Shown piece by piece: positions 1 to 8,027 of a stretch of 64,000 nt of DNA (positions within the stretch are counted from its first letter, which is position 1; each line of letters opens with the position of its first letter). The DNA comes from DASUNP01 sp963728545 (lineage in GTDB: Bacteria; Acidobacteriota; Blastocatellia; UBA7656). The translations under genes were made by a program, and so were the position numbers. Where the stretch lies: positions 620,001 to 684,000 of the forward strand of contig CAVSKO010000003.1 of assembly GCA_963728545.1 (NCBI GenBank). The letters run 5' to 3'. A model generated the notes under the pieces. That model worked only from the letters and a program-made list of their open reading frames with translations. It was not told the DNA's origin and searched no databases.

Positions 1-384
1 AAAGTAGCCGGCATAGGAAAGATACTGGCACTGACTATCCTTTACGAAGTGGGAGAGATCTCCCGCTTCAGCACAGTTCGCCACTTCAGTTCATACTGTA
101 GGCTGGTGCCCGGAGTAGCACAATCAGGGGCGGTCAGCCGCCGGGGTCGCTCAAGCAAGCAGGGCAACGCTTATCTGAAATCAGCATTCAACCAGGCAGC
201 AGTCGTGGCAGTGCGCAGCTACCCCAGAATCCGTCGCTGCTATCAAGGACATCTCGCGAGGCATCGGGGCAGCGCGCGAAAGCTAGTAGCCTATAACGTC
301 ATAGCGCACAAGCTTGCGCAGGCAGCCTACTATGTAATGAAACAAGGGGAGGATTATAGAGAAGAGATGCTGTTCGGGAAATGA
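1..384 (+). CDS. IS110-family transposase, C-terminal fragment (cut by window edge)
   Basis: The reading frame is already open at base 1, and its upstream residues (KVAGIGKILALTILYEVGEI) are the usual PGIG...ALT...E-GDI stretch of the transposase_20 domain of IS110/IS1111 transposases. It continues with LVPG...QSG and SKQGNAYLKSAF, typical of the same domain. The start lies outside the window, so this is only the last ~127 residues. IS110 enzymes are DEDD recombinases that act through a circular double-stranded intermediate and have no long terminal inverted repeats. The element sits at the left limit of the recognisable cassette array. Family assignment is firm; the subgroup is not determined. 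Confidence 0.85.
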   Translation, partial: KVAGIGKILALTILYEVGEISRFSTVRHFSSYCRLVPGVAQSGAVSRRGRSSKQGNAYLKSAFNQAAVVAVRSYPRIRRCYQGHLARHRGSARKLVAYNVIAHKLAQAAYYVMKQGEDYREEMLFGK

Positions 385-807
385 TGCAGTTATGGAGGTC
401 GTCATCTCCGACGCCTAACTGGGACGATCCCGTCGCGTTTGATTGGGAGGCGACCTCCACCAGCTATTGTCAACTTTCTGGAATTGCTCTGCCCGCGCCG
501 GTATCTCGTAGATAACTGGAGAGCAAAAGCTTCCCGTCGCGTTTGAGTGAGGCCGGTGCGGAACGGTTAATCTTCTGGAGCGCAGTCAGCAGCAACAAGA
601 CTGAGAGCCCGTTTGGCTGTTTGGTGCAGAGAATCTGACACCGCACAGAGAAGTAAAAAGTCAGAGCACATGCAGTAGGTGATTAAATGATGCTCGCGAA
701 GAAAACAAGCCTTTCGGGGCCAAGATAGAACTGTTTTCTCTTGACCGCCCGCCTCTATTGGCTGTTAGGCGGCCTTGTGGCGAAGGATTTATCCTTTCCC
801 TCTTTCG
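385..807. other. Gene-free stretch right of the IS110 gene, with small repeats
   Basis: No credible gene. It holds an inverted repeat GGAGGTCG (394-401) / CGACCTCC (451-458), a 14-bp direct repeat CCCGTCGCGTTTGA (429-442 and 533-546), a GCCTAAC box (413-419) and a GTTAGGC box (764-770). The boxes match attC outer boxes, but no paired arms lie between them, so these may be remains of an attC damaged by the IS. Confidence 0.5.
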
Positions 808-1326
808 TCATTCAAACTTGACTGATTTCAATTGTTTCTTCAGCATCCGAGTTGCACTCTCCATCCCTATGTAGCTCATCGGTGCTACATTCATTTCACG
901 GTTTATTTCATCAATGTTTAGCCTTTCAAAGCTGCCTATATCGTCCGCATGGAACTTGCACATGCGAGCATGGTCGTTCATTGATCCCAGTACTGAACGG
1001 CTCTCAGCCTTGGCAAACTGATCGGGGCCAGCGTCAAACAGGTATCCAATCTGACTTCTTGTGATTCCCTCCGCCGCCAGAGCCGATGCCGCGTGAGACC
1101 GGAACAGGTTTCCAAAGTTGCGAACATCTGCTTGCCGAACTCCTGCGATGAGGAAGCTGAAAAGAGTGACTGAATGGGTGAACAGTAGACACTTGCGCCG
1201 ATGAATTATAAGTAGATTGCAGTACCATTCTGTGTGGGAATGAATCTGTACATCGTCGTTGGGTAGCGGATTCGAATCAGCAACTTTCAGCCAATCTCTT
1301 ACTCGTTTTGTCATTCGGAACAGCAC
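808..1326 (-). CDS. DUF6933-like protein
   Basis: 172 residues. The N-terminal pattern (MLFRMTKRV..., then EWYCNLLIIHRRKCLLFTHS and TLFSFL) is that of the DUF6933 family, whose members read 'WHANLL...RRKCVLFTH'. No function is known. It is a single-gene cassette: attC 1345-1437 lies just before its start, in the normal direction. No recognisable attC follows it on the left, so it is probably the last cassette before the IS110 element. The start could also be the second Met (MTKRVRDWLK), but the upstream MLFR matches the family. Confidence 0.7.
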   Translation of the reverse strand: MLFRMTKRVRDWLKVADSNPLPNDDVQIHSHTEWYCNLLIIHRRKCLLFTHSVTLFSFLIAGVRQADVRNFGNLFRSHAASALAAEGITRSQIGYLFDAGPDQFAKAESRSVLGSMNDHARMCKFHADDIGSFERLNIDEINREMNVAPMSYIGMESATRMLKKQLKSVKFE

Positions 1327-1344
1327 CGGCTTCCTCCTCTGACC

Positions 1345-1437
1345 GCCTAACGGTTCGCATCAGTGGGCGCGCGAGCGGCACTCAAAGAAACTATACGAAA
1401 CTCGCTTCGCGCGCTCCGGTCGATCCCGTTGTTAGGC
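1345..1437 (-). other. attC recombination site
   Basis: Outer boxes GCCTAAC (left, R') and GTTAGGC (right, R''). Left arm GCATCAGTGGGCGCGCGA pairs with a right arm carrying an extra G and A, which sets the cassette direction as minus. Confidence 0.9.
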
Positions 1438-1487
1438 GGCCCTTTTCTCACGGCGGATACATTACCTTAATAGATGTTGTAACAACA

Positions 1488-1796
1488 TCATTGACGGTCT
1501 GCGCTGATGCGTTTCGGATTATGCAGTAATGCGACAACATCGAAGATGTCTTCATTTATTGCGGTCCTCTTACCCCATAAGTCTTTTCTCATTGCGCCCA
1601 CTGCTCTGACAAATGAGCGGTAATTGGAATTCTGAATGAAAGCCGCGAGCGATTCAAGAACACCATCGCTAGCAAAGATAAAACCATTCAAAAGTTCTTT
1701 AGCAAGTTCGTAATCAATGTCTTCCAGGTTTCTCAAATCTGGGCGCAACTCTTTTAACTTCGGCATATCAACATCCGGGTCTAATTTCGTGAGCAT
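1488..1796 (-). CDS. Hypothetical cassette protein (102 aa)
   Basis: Not recognised. Acidic N-terminus, mostly helical by composition (repeated D-L-R-N-L-E-D type stretches), with no cysteine cluster, signal peptide or membrane segment. It is the only gene between attC 1345-1437 on its 3' side and the IS5-type transposase, which lies 27 bp before its start. The IS has therefore probably replaced its original upstream attC and promoter region. Confidence 0.5.
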   Translation of the reverse strand: MLTKLDPDVDMPKLKELRPDLRNLEDIDYELAKELLNGFIFASDGVLESLAAFIQNSNYRSFVRAVGAMRKDLWGKRTAINEDIFDVVALLHNPKRISADRQ

Positions 1797-1823
1797 CAGT
1801 ATTATGATACTAAGAGCCTATCT

Positions 1824-2687
1824 CTAAACCTCACACTTTCTCCAACAGATGATGGCGCAGGCAAAATACAGCATTGATAGATAATTCGCCTTCTTCTTCT
1901 CCCACCGAACTAGCAATCTCCGAAACCTATTAAGCCACGAGTGCGTCACCTCAACTACCCATCGCCGAGCTTTGCGGCGACCTCCTTTGCGCTTGCGCTT
2001 CTTCTTGGCGTTTGCTTTCTCCGGCACGTGTACTTCATACCCTCTCTCTTGCGCGACTCGCTGTGATGGCTCCCCAGCATAGCCTTTGTCCAAACATAAG
2101 TTCTGTTTTTCTTCCTCGCTTGGCACTGCCCTTTCCACTATCACTGCATCCAGGGTTGCTGCCAACATCTTTACATCGTGTTTGTGTGCTGGACCGACTT
2201 CTATTGCCAACGGCACGCCCTTGGCTTCAACCAACAAACTCCGCTTTGTCCCTTGCTTCGCCCTATCTGTTGGGTTTTTGCCGGTAGCCTCACCGCCTAA
2301 AGGAGCTTTCGTCATTGCTCCATCTGCCGCTTGCCATTTCCACTCTAGCCCTTTTATTTCATCGTACTCTTGCAGCCCCGCCCGCCACATTCGCTTAAAT
2401 ACACGTGCTAGTGTCCAAAGCTGGAAGTAGCGATGCAAGGTCTTGCCTGAGCCGTACTGCGAGGGCGCGGCATTCCATTGGCAGCCCGTGCGCAGCACAT
2501 AAAGGATGCCTGCCATCACTTGTCGTCTGTCAGCGGGTGGTCGCCCACCGACATTCTTGCGTTTCTTACCACGCCCTCGAAGCCTTGACTTCGGTTTCGG
2601 TAGCAGCGGATTGATTCTATCCCAGAAGCTGTCGGATAATTGCCAAGCAGGCACATCCTTGTAATGTGCCGGATGCTGTACGGACAT
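1824..2687 (-). CDS. IS5-family transposase (DDE)
   Basis: 287 residues with an N-terminal DUF4096 region (WQLSDSFWDRINPLLP ... GGRPPADRRQVMAGILYVLRTGCQW), then the DDE_Tnp_1 core: DGAMTKAP (first D), LCLDKGYAG (second D) and the C-terminal RRWVVEVTHSWLNRFRRLLVRWEK (E region). Length is normal for IS5-group enzymes, so it looks intact. The left end begins near GAGCCTATCTCTAAA (about 1814), but I cannot find its inverted partner on the right. A 14-bp imperfect inverted repeat (2672-2685 with 2701-2714) covers the start codon and may be regulatory or an altered right end. Confidence 0.9.
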   Translation of the reverse strand: MSVQHPAHYKDVPAWQLSDSFWDRINPLLPKPKSRLRGRGKKRKNVGGRPPADRRQVMAGILYVLRTGCQWNAAPSQYGSGKTLHRYFQLWTLARVFKRMWRAGLQEYDEIKGLEWKWQAADGAMTKAPLGGEATGKNPTDRAKQGTKRSLLVEAKGVPLAIEVGPAHKHDVKMLAATLDAVIVERAVPSEEEKQNLCLDKGYAGEPSQRVAQERGYEVHVPEKANAKKKRKRKGGRRKARRWVVEVTHSWLNRFRRLLVRWEKKKANYLSMLYFACAIICWRKCEV

Positions 2688-2731
2688 ATTGTTAATCCTA
2701 GTTCGTACAGCATCTTATCAAATATTGGGAC

Positions 2732-2823
2732 GCCTAACAAGCGCATGCAGCGGAGGCCGCTAAGCGAGTCTCGTATCAATCCATCAACGCCGCTCGCGGC
2801 CCCGCTGATGCGCAGCGTTAGAC
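2732..2823 (+). other. attC recombination site, inverted
   Basis: GCCTAAC on the left, GTTAGAC on the right. The extra G and A lie in the left arm (GCATGCAGCGGAGGCCGC), so R'' is on the left and the site points plus, opposite to the neighbouring minus-strand genes. Confidence 0.9.
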
Positions 2824-2847
2824 GCCGTCCCACTTGAGCGCTCATTC

Positions 2848-3258
2848 TCAAACGTAGGAGATCACTTGGAGGTCTGGATAATTCAGTCCAACGTGATCCC
2901 TGTCATGTGTCAATAGAGGTATTTTGTAACGAACTGCCGTCGCCGCTATCCAAGCGTCTCCCGATTCTATACGTCGGCCTATTCTCTTGCAGTGTGTTTC
3001 TACCTTCGCCCAAGCCTTGGCTAAATCTGCGTCATAAGGAATTATCAGAAATCTTCGAAGAAAGTCTGTTAGCCCTTCGCGCTGCTTTGCACCCCAATTA
3101 TTCTCTTCTGCCCACGACCATAGTTCAGCCACGCTCTGAAAACTCAGTGCCAGGATTTGTCCATGCATATGATGCTCGTATTTAGCTCTTAGTGTGTTGT
3201 TCTTCTTTTTTGGGTGGAGCAGACTGGCTACGGTAGTATCGAGCAGAACCGTACTCAT
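2848..3258 (-). CDS. PIN-domain toxin (VapC-like)
   Basis: 136 residues. The PIN fold acidic residues are visible: D7 in VLLDTTVAS, E45 in SVAELWSWA, and the SGDAWIAATAVRYKIPLLTHDRDH stretch with D101 and D119. Enzymes of this family are Mg-dependent ribonucleases held inactive by a partner antitoxin. The start overlaps the end of the upstream small gene by 4 bp, the usual antitoxin-toxin arrangement. The toxin ends 25 bp from attC 2732-2823, so the pair forms one cassette. Confidence 0.85.
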   Translation of the reverse strand: MSTVLLDTTVASLLHPKKKNNTLRAKYEHHMHGQILALSFQSVAELWSWAEENNWGAKQREGLTDFLRRFLIIPYDADLAKAWAKVETHCKRIGRRIESGDAWIAATAVRYKIPLLTHDRDHVGLNYPDLQVISYV

Positions 3259-3461
3259 ACTATCTGTTCTCTTTCTGTGTTTAGTTGGCGTCTCTCTATT
3301 CGTTCATTCAACACATACTCTAGTAAGAGGTCAGGATCATCGTCAGCAGGCCATAGCCTGGAAATCTCATCCAGATTATCTATTGGAGAGACCTGCTGCT
3401 GTTCGATCAAATCATTGAGTAATGAGGTTTCTTCATTTTCTATAGTATCTTGTTTACTCAT
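3255..3461 (-). CDS. Antitoxin partner of the PIN toxin
   Basis: 68 residues, strongly acidic, lacking an obvious DNA-binding fold by eye. Assigned by position: it precedes the PIN toxin with a 4-bp ATGA overlap. The DPDLLLEYVLNERIERRQLN segment may be the toxin-wrapping helix. Upstream, before attC 3553-3645, lies about 90 bp without genes that could hold the cassette promoter. Confidence 0.65.
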   Translation of the reverse strand: MSKQDTIENEETSLLNDLIEQQQVSPIDNLDEISRLWPADDDPDLLLEYVLNERIERRQLNTEREQIV

Positions 3462-3552
3462 TCTCTACTCCTATAGCTCACACCTTTATGATTCTCAGTT
3501 GATTCTTCCAGTTCTTAGGCTACGAAGCAAGCTCTGTAGGCGACCCGCAGGC

Positions 3553-3645
3553 GTCTAACGCTTCGCATCAGCGGGCGGCGATGATGTGACTAATGGAATC
3601 ATGCGAACTCCGCTATCGCCGCTCCGCTGATGCGAAGCGTTAGAC
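3553..3645 (-). other. attC site with near-symmetric ends
   Basis: Boxes GTCTAAC and GTTAGAC. Both ends read TCTAACGCTTCGCATCAG when taken inward, so the usual difference between R' and R'' sides is lost. Only one unpaired base (an A in the right arm) remains to give direction. Confidence 0.85.
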
Positions 3646-3659
3646 GGCCTTGGCTGCGG

Positions 3660-4397
3660 CTATGAACTCTCTGTGGGAAGGCTGAACTTTTCTATTGCTC
3701 GCATGTCAATACCAGAAACAGAGCGTGCCAAGAACTCTATATCCTCGAGTACCGATTTGCCTTCCAACTCTAAACGATCCCCTAGATGAGTTGGGTAATC
3801 CGGCAAGCGCGAAAGGAAAAGACGATTGACTATCGCTCGATTGTGGACAATGAGATTTCTTACTTCGATAATGCGCACGGCAAGCTCAAGCTCCTCTGGA
3901 TTCAAGAATAGCTCAAAGCCAATCCTCTTTGATAGATCTTTCGATACGTCTCGCATGCCCTGATACGCTAAATCAGTAACGCGCCTCTCAACTAAGGCCC
4001 CGACAAGGTCTTCCATCGTTTTAAACTGCAGAATCATTTCGAGCCTTGCCGTTTCATTGGACTTCAACATCTCAGGACGGGTTCCAAATATGAGCGACAG
4101 AAGTTCCGATATATAAGTTAGAAAATTATCAACTGCTCTACAGAGCATCATTTGCAAAAACAGTTGTAGATGAGTCGCCAGTTCGCCCGCAGTGCCCGTA
4201 TTAATGTCTGCCATTTGATCACTTGATGTTGCACGAATTGTTTCTGCCAGCGAGATTCTCGCATCTTCGATATCAGCAGCCCTCGTTACGAAAATGGCAA
4301 ATCTTTGTAATTGGCCGTAATCGTGAAAATACCTCGAGCCAGGGGAGGACAATAGGCTCTGGGCGGTAGTCTCCTCGTAGTTATTATCTTCAGCCAC
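3660..4397 (-). CDS. HEPN-like protein (putative RNase or scaffold)
   Basis: 245 residues, all-alpha by composition, with the motif RNLIVHN near residue 185, which fits the R-x4-H signature of HEPN domains (metal-independent RNases of toxin and defence systems). Outside this motif I recognise no family. It stands as a single minus-strand gene after attC 3553-3645, and a second small gene (4475-4798) precedes it in the same cassette interval. It has no adjacent nucleotidyltransferase partner. The HEPN call rests mainly on one motif. Confidence 0.5.
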   Translation of the reverse strand: MAEDNNYEETTAQSLLSSPGSRYFHDYGQLQRFAIFVTRAADIEDARISLAETIRATSSDQMADINTGTAGELATHLQLFLQMMLCRAVDNFLTYISELLSLIFGTRPEMLKSNETARLEMILQFKTMEDLVGALVERRVTDLAYQGMRDVSKDLSKRIGFELFLNPEELELAVRIIEVRNLIVHNRAIVNRLFLSRLPDYPTHLGDRLELEGKSVLEDIEFLARSVSGIDMRAIEKFSLPTESS

Positions 4398-4474
4398 TGT
4401 AAGTATACTTATATCGTTTTGGAATCGTCTTCGAACAAGCTTAGCCGTTCACTACATGCCAATCCTTGCTAAGA

Positions 4475-4798
4475 TTAGAAACCCATTTTGCGGGCTATAT
4501 ACTCTTGGCTCGCAGTATTTAACATTTCCTTCCAGCTAGCAAATCGTGAGTGAGCCTTAATGAATACGTCCCATTCATCATCAGGGATTTTCTCAAAATC
4601 CCCTTGGGATTCTACTTTGAAGCCACTTGCTTCAAGTAACCGCTCAAAAGAATTATAATTTGTGTATTTGTTCATGAATGCAGGAGGAAAGAGTTCAGCA
4701 AACGAGACACTATGTTGTCCATGAAGTCCACTTGCCCTACGCTGCAAATCTTCCAACTTACGTTTTGCTTCGTCTAAACCTTTAATTTCTATTTTCAT
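4475..4798 (-). CDS. Hypothetical protein (107 aa), phage or cassette type
   Basis: Starts MKIEIKGLDEAKRKLEDLQRR, a pattern often seen at the start of small phage-derived proteins, followed by SFAELFPPAFMNKYT and a C-terminal WDVFIKAHSRFASWKEM. No function known. It lies between attC 4905-4997 (upstream) and the HEPN-like gene (78 bp downstream) with no attC between them, so the two may form one two-gene cassette, although the gap is large enough for independent transcription. Confidence 0.6.
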   Translation of the reverse strand: MKIEIKGLDEAKRKLEDLQRRASGLHGQHSVSFAELFPPAFMNKYTNYNSFERLLEASGFKVESQGDFEKIPDDEWDVFIKAHSRFASWKEMLNTASQEYIARKMGF

Positions 4799-4904
4799 GG
4801 TTACACCTATTTCTTCTTACTAATTCAGGAGCAAGTTACCAGCTTACCACCGTCACTTAATCATTCTAACACAGAGAGAGCAAGTTTCGACCTGCCACCT
4901 GGCC

Positions 4905-4997
4905 GTCTAACGGTTGGGATGACCGGGCGCGGGCGACGGCACTGGTGGAACCATACGAAATTCATTGCCCGCGCTCCGGTCGATCCCGTTGTTAGAC
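4905..4997 (-). other. attC recombination site
   Basis: GTCTAAC left, GTTAGAC right. Left arm GATGACCGGGCGCGGGC. The right arm has the extra bases, so the direction is minus. Confidence 0.9.
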
Positions 4998-5025
4998 CGC
5001 GTTGGCGAGGTGATGCTGGGCGTCC

Positions 5026-5247
5026 CTACCTATTGGCTGGCACCAATTCGTCCTCATCTTCTTTCGGGTGTGACCACAGGTAATCTCTCACTTCTAGATT
5101 CATCCGATCTAGCTCAGCCAAATATCCACCTGCTGACAATTGGTAGTTTCTTGGATTCGTCTCCACTTCGCGTAGCTTTGTGACTTGTTCTTGAAAATAT
5201 CTGATCCGTTGTAAAGTTGCTTGAAGCTCTTGACTGCTTTTAATCAT
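5026..5247 (-). CDS. Small helical partner of the nucleotidyltransferase
   Basis: 73 residues, almost all helix-forming, overlapping the end of the upstream nucleotidyltransferase-like gene by 8 bp, so the two are translationally coupled. DUF6932-type nucleotidyltransferases are often followed by such a small protein. The pair is probably a toxin-antitoxin-like module, but that is inference from layout. It ends 29 bp before attC 4905-4997. Confidence 0.6.
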   Translation of the reverse strand: MIKSSQELQATLQRIRYFQEQVTKLREVETNPRNYQLSAGGYLAELDRMNLEVRDYLWSHPKEDEDELVPANR

Positions 5248-5689
5248 GCTTAATCACCTCTACAATTCCTCGTTTTGAGCCATCACGCTTTATCTGCCAG
5301 TGCTCTACAGCAGCTTGTTCACCATCAAAGGCAGCCAGCTTCCTAATCCAGAAGATACTTGCTCCCTCATAATTCTGAGCCGCTAAATGGTCAAAGATAA
5401 TTGTCGCTTCGCCAGTCACATGGTCTACATCAAAGGTATCCTCCATCAACAGAAAGATGTCAACATCGTTCGGTTTTGGTTTGGATGTGACAAAGGATCC
5501 GAAAATGATGAATCGAGCTAAATGGCCTGTATTGATTGCCAGGTTGTAGATACGCACCAGCCGTCGGCCCATTATTTTGCGTTGAATCGTGCTGGTGCCA
5601 AAATATTCGATTACTTCATCAAGGGTTGCTTGGTAAATGGCTACAGGGAGATCACCGTTGCTGTTGAATACAGGCCAATGGAGCCACCG
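5240..5689 (-). pseudogene. DUF6932-type nucleotidyltransferase, 5' end cut by IS256-type element
   Basis: The frame stays open well upstream of the first Met (5572) to 5689 and reads FNSNGDLPVAIYQATLDEVI there, the conserved N-terminal block of DUF6932-like proteins ('FNEHGDLPPGIHEAT'). The catalytic-type block IIFGSFVTSKPKPNDVDIF follows (G-S ... D-V-D, the nucleotidyltransferase signature). A stop lies at 5690-5692 and the IS end is at 5696, so the native start codon has been lost. An internal start at 5572 would drop the conserved N-terminal block. The gene is probably inactive or N-terminally truncated. Confidence 0.7.
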
Positions 5690-5695
5690 TCAATA

Positions 5696-7030
5696 GGTGT
5701 GTAAAAGATCAGGCGGCTTCCTCCTCGACCTCATCCCTTACCCTCAAACCATCCTTATAGATGGCTCCTTCATAGACCTCTTTCAGCAACTTCGGCGCAT
5801 CAAGTCGCCGGAACTTCTTTTCCCCCACCATCATTACCTTCCATATCAGCGCTGTCGCGTTCTCTACCTTCTTATACCTCCGAGATGCTTCCGTTCTCAA
5901 TCTTACGGCTGAAAACGGCGACTCCACTATGTTGCTTGTTCGCAAGTGCTTCCAGTGCTCGCGCGGATAACTGTAGAATGTCATCATCCTTTCCCAATCT
6001 CTTTCGATTATCTCACGGGCTTGCACGCACTGGTTTCGCTCACACCAACTTTGAAACTTCTGCTTTCGGGTCTCTGCTTCTTTCCTACTATCAGCATACG
6101 GTATTTGCTTGAGCAGTTCCCGCGCCTCATCCTGCTTCTTGTTTGGCACACGATCCAGCAGGTTTACTATGCGGTGATTCCAGCATCGCTGCTCCGAGGC
6201 TTGCGGATAAATCTCCCGAATCGCTCCCCATATGCCAAGATGTCCATCCCCTACGACAAGGCGTGGGGCGTTCATCCCTCGTCGTTTCAGTTCCCTCAAC
6301 AACCCGCTCCAGCTTTCTGTTGATTCCCTGAAACCGGCTTCCAGAGCCACTATCGCCTTGCTGCCATCAGATAGCCCGGCTATTGCCACAAGCAGGCAGG
6401 CTTTCTGTTTTTCAAGTCCCGCTTTGACATAGACCCCATCCACCCACAAATAGACCACCTCAAGAGTTTCAAGTGATCTGTTTTTCCGCTGCTCATATTC
6501 AACTTGCCATCGAGCTTTGAGTCTTGCTACGGTCGCTGCTGATAACGGAGCATCATCACCCATCAGCCCGCGCAGAGCCAAATCGAAATCACCTTGAGAA
6601 AGTCCGTGCAGATACAAGTCCGGGATCAACTCTGATACTTGTTTGGTTCTGCGCTCAAACAGCGGCAAGACCCGGCTTTCAAATCGCTCATCAAGGTTAC
6701 GCACTCGCGGTCTGCGCAAAGTGATAGTTCCACAGCCGGTCGTAAGGCGTCGAGGCTTACCGTATCCATTTCGATAGCCCGCCTCCGAGTCAATAGCTTT
6801 GCGTCGTTGACTCTTGCTGCGGCCCAAGAGCTCGGAGACTTCTTCTTCAAGTATCTGTTGAATGAAGCCCTGTAACTTTATCCTGATCCAGGAATCAAGT
6901 TCTTGAAAAACAACTTTCGATGACTGAGATGTTGAGTTATCCTCTTTTCGGATCACGGCGGTGTTCTCCTTCCTTTATGGATTGTTTTCGCAATCGGAAG
7001 GTTACACCGCCTGCTCTTTATTTACACACC
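5696..7030 (-). mobile_element. IS256-type (mutator) insertion sequence
   Basis: Ends carry an inverted repeat: GGTGTGTAAA at 5696-5705 and TTTACACACC at 7021-7030, with further partial matches inside (CAGGCGG on both sides). One transposase gene fills it. I do not see a clear 8-9 bp target duplication directly at these ends, so one flank may have been rearranged after insertion. Confidence 0.8.
5709..6956 (-). CDS. IS256-family transposase (mutator type)
   Basis: 415 residues, full length for the family. Visible landmarks: N-terminal LQGFIQQILEEEVSELLGR, then RNGYGKPRRLTTGCGTITLRRPRVR, the first catalytic D in YLWVDGVYVKAG, the second in RLVVGDGHLGIWGAI followed by QRCWNHRIVNLLD, and the C-terminal E in SNIVESPFSAVRLRT. 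It is intact and probably functional. It moves the surrounding element by DDE chemistry. Its insertion disrupted the DUF6932-type gene on its left. Confidence 0.92.
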   Translation of the reverse strand: MIRKEDNSTSQSSKVVFQELDSWIRIKLQGFIQQILEEEVSELLGRSKSQRRKAIDSEAGYRNGYGKPRRLTTGCGTITLRRPRVRNLDERFESRVLPLFERRTKQVSELIPDLYLHGLSQGDFDLALRGLMGDDAPLSAATVARLKARWQVEYEQRKNRSLETLEVVYLWVDGVYVKAGLEKQKACLLVAIAGLSDGSKAIVALEAGFRESTESWSGLLRELKRRGMNAPRLVVGDGHLGIWGAIREIYPQASEQRCWNHRIVNLLDRVPNKKQDEARELLKQIPYADSRKEAETRKQKFQSWCERNQCVQAREIIERDWERMMTFYSYPREHWKHLRTSNIVESPFSAVRLRTEASRRYKKVENATALIWKVMMVGEKKFRRLDAPKLLKEVYEGAIYKDGLRVRDEVEEEAA

Positions 7031-7115
7031 TTTTGATTGTAGCTCAGGCCAATTCATCAGGAGTTCTCTGTAGTCATCCTATCTGCGCGCTGTCAATAGA
7101 GCTTGACGTGCAGCG

Positions 7116-7208
7116 GTCTAACAAGCGCGTGCAGCGGAGCGCGGCAAGCGAGTTTCGCTTGTTTCCATCAGTGCCTCTTGCCGCGCCCGCTGACGCGAAG
7201 CGTTATGC
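7116..7208 (+). other. attC recombination site, inverted
   Basis: GTCTAAC left, GTTATGC right. The left arm GCGTGCAGCGGAGCGCGGC carries the extra bases, so the site points plus while the gene before it (7263-8015) is on minus. Confidence 0.9.
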
Positions 7209-7262
7209 CGCGTGTGGTTCAGGACCCCGTTCACTACAGTAGAGAAATAATGATCAAACTGA

Positions 7263-8015
7263 TTAGGTCTGGCACAAGTGCCTATTTGCGTTTGGCAACT
7301 CGTCGAAGAAACGACCTTGAAGCATGCGTCCTGCTTTTGTTTTGTTAACGCCACCCCACTGTTTGAAGAAAAACGGGACACCAACAGCACGACACTGACG
7401 GTGTATATCAAGCACCCACTCTTCTTCCATTGAACGTGCCCCAAGACCCGACTCTCCGCCCACAATTACCCAGTCAATGCTATTTAAAGGTAAGTCGGGC
7501 AAGGGACCTATTAGTGGTTCCAATGATAGAAAATGCACTACAGCTGGTACTTCTACTAGGTGTGCTATACGGTTAATTACCCTTTCATCTTCTACACTTG
7601 TTCCCAACCAAACATTTTCGTATCCTTGGCCCCAATCCTCAGGCAAATTACCTGCAATACGGTGTGGTCGCTTAGTTAAGAGTTGCCAATCAAGGTTAGG
7701 TGTTTGTCTAATGAGTTGCCATAAACGATCTAATTGCCCGGTCGGTGCTTCCTCCTCAAAGACATCAGCCATAGAAGCACAAAAAACGCGATAACGCACA
7801 CCTGTGCGCTCTGCTTCAGCATTCCACTTGACAGGCCCCTGCCAATGGTTATCGCTCAATAAGCGACGCTGTTTCCCTGGCCCCCATACTTCATGCCCAT
7901 AACGATGGGAAAGAAGTTCGGCATAGCAAAACTTGCATCCATCTGAAACTTTAGTGCAACCCCACCAGGGGTTGAATGTATGTGTAGTCCATTCAATTTT
8001 GGAATTGAATCCCAT
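7263..8015 (-). CDS. Three-Cys-motif protein (DUF5131, phage Gp37/Gp68-like)
   Basis: 250 residues. Near the N-terminus, WWGCTKVSDGCKFCYAE gives Cys20, Cys27 and Cys30 (C-x6-C-x2-C), the defining cluster of the DUF5131 family, which resembles radical-SAM iron-sulfur proteins. Further family marks are FCASMADVFE, LLTKRPHRI, VWLGTSVED and VIVGGESG. Function is unknown. The family is found next to TcmP, as here, 12 bp downstream of the tcmP reading frame. The whole operon (LexA-like, TcmP, this gene) lies between attC 9942-10033 and attC 7116-7208. The C-terminus appears complete. Confidence 0.88.
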   Translation of the reverse strand: MGFNSKIEWTTHTFNPWWGCTKVSDGCKFCYAELLSHRYGHEVWGPGKQRRLLSDNHWQGPVKWNAEAERTGVRYRVFCASMADVFEEEAPTGQLDRLWQLIRQTPNLDWQLLTKRPHRIAGNLPEDWGQGYENVWLGTSVEDERVINRIAHLVEVPAVVHFLSLEPLIGPLPDLPLNSIDWVIVGGESGLGARSMEEEWVLDIHRQCRAVGVPFFFKQWGGVNKTKAGRMLQGRFFDELPNANRHLCQT

Positions 8016-8027
8016 ATTATATTGCCC

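Noticed and set aside
5689..7099. GTCAATAG at 5689-5696 and 7092-7099 as an 8-bp target duplication of the IS256-type element
   Set aside because: The right copy lies 60 bp outside the inverted repeat at 7021-7030, and sequence there does not match the left end. Likely chance.
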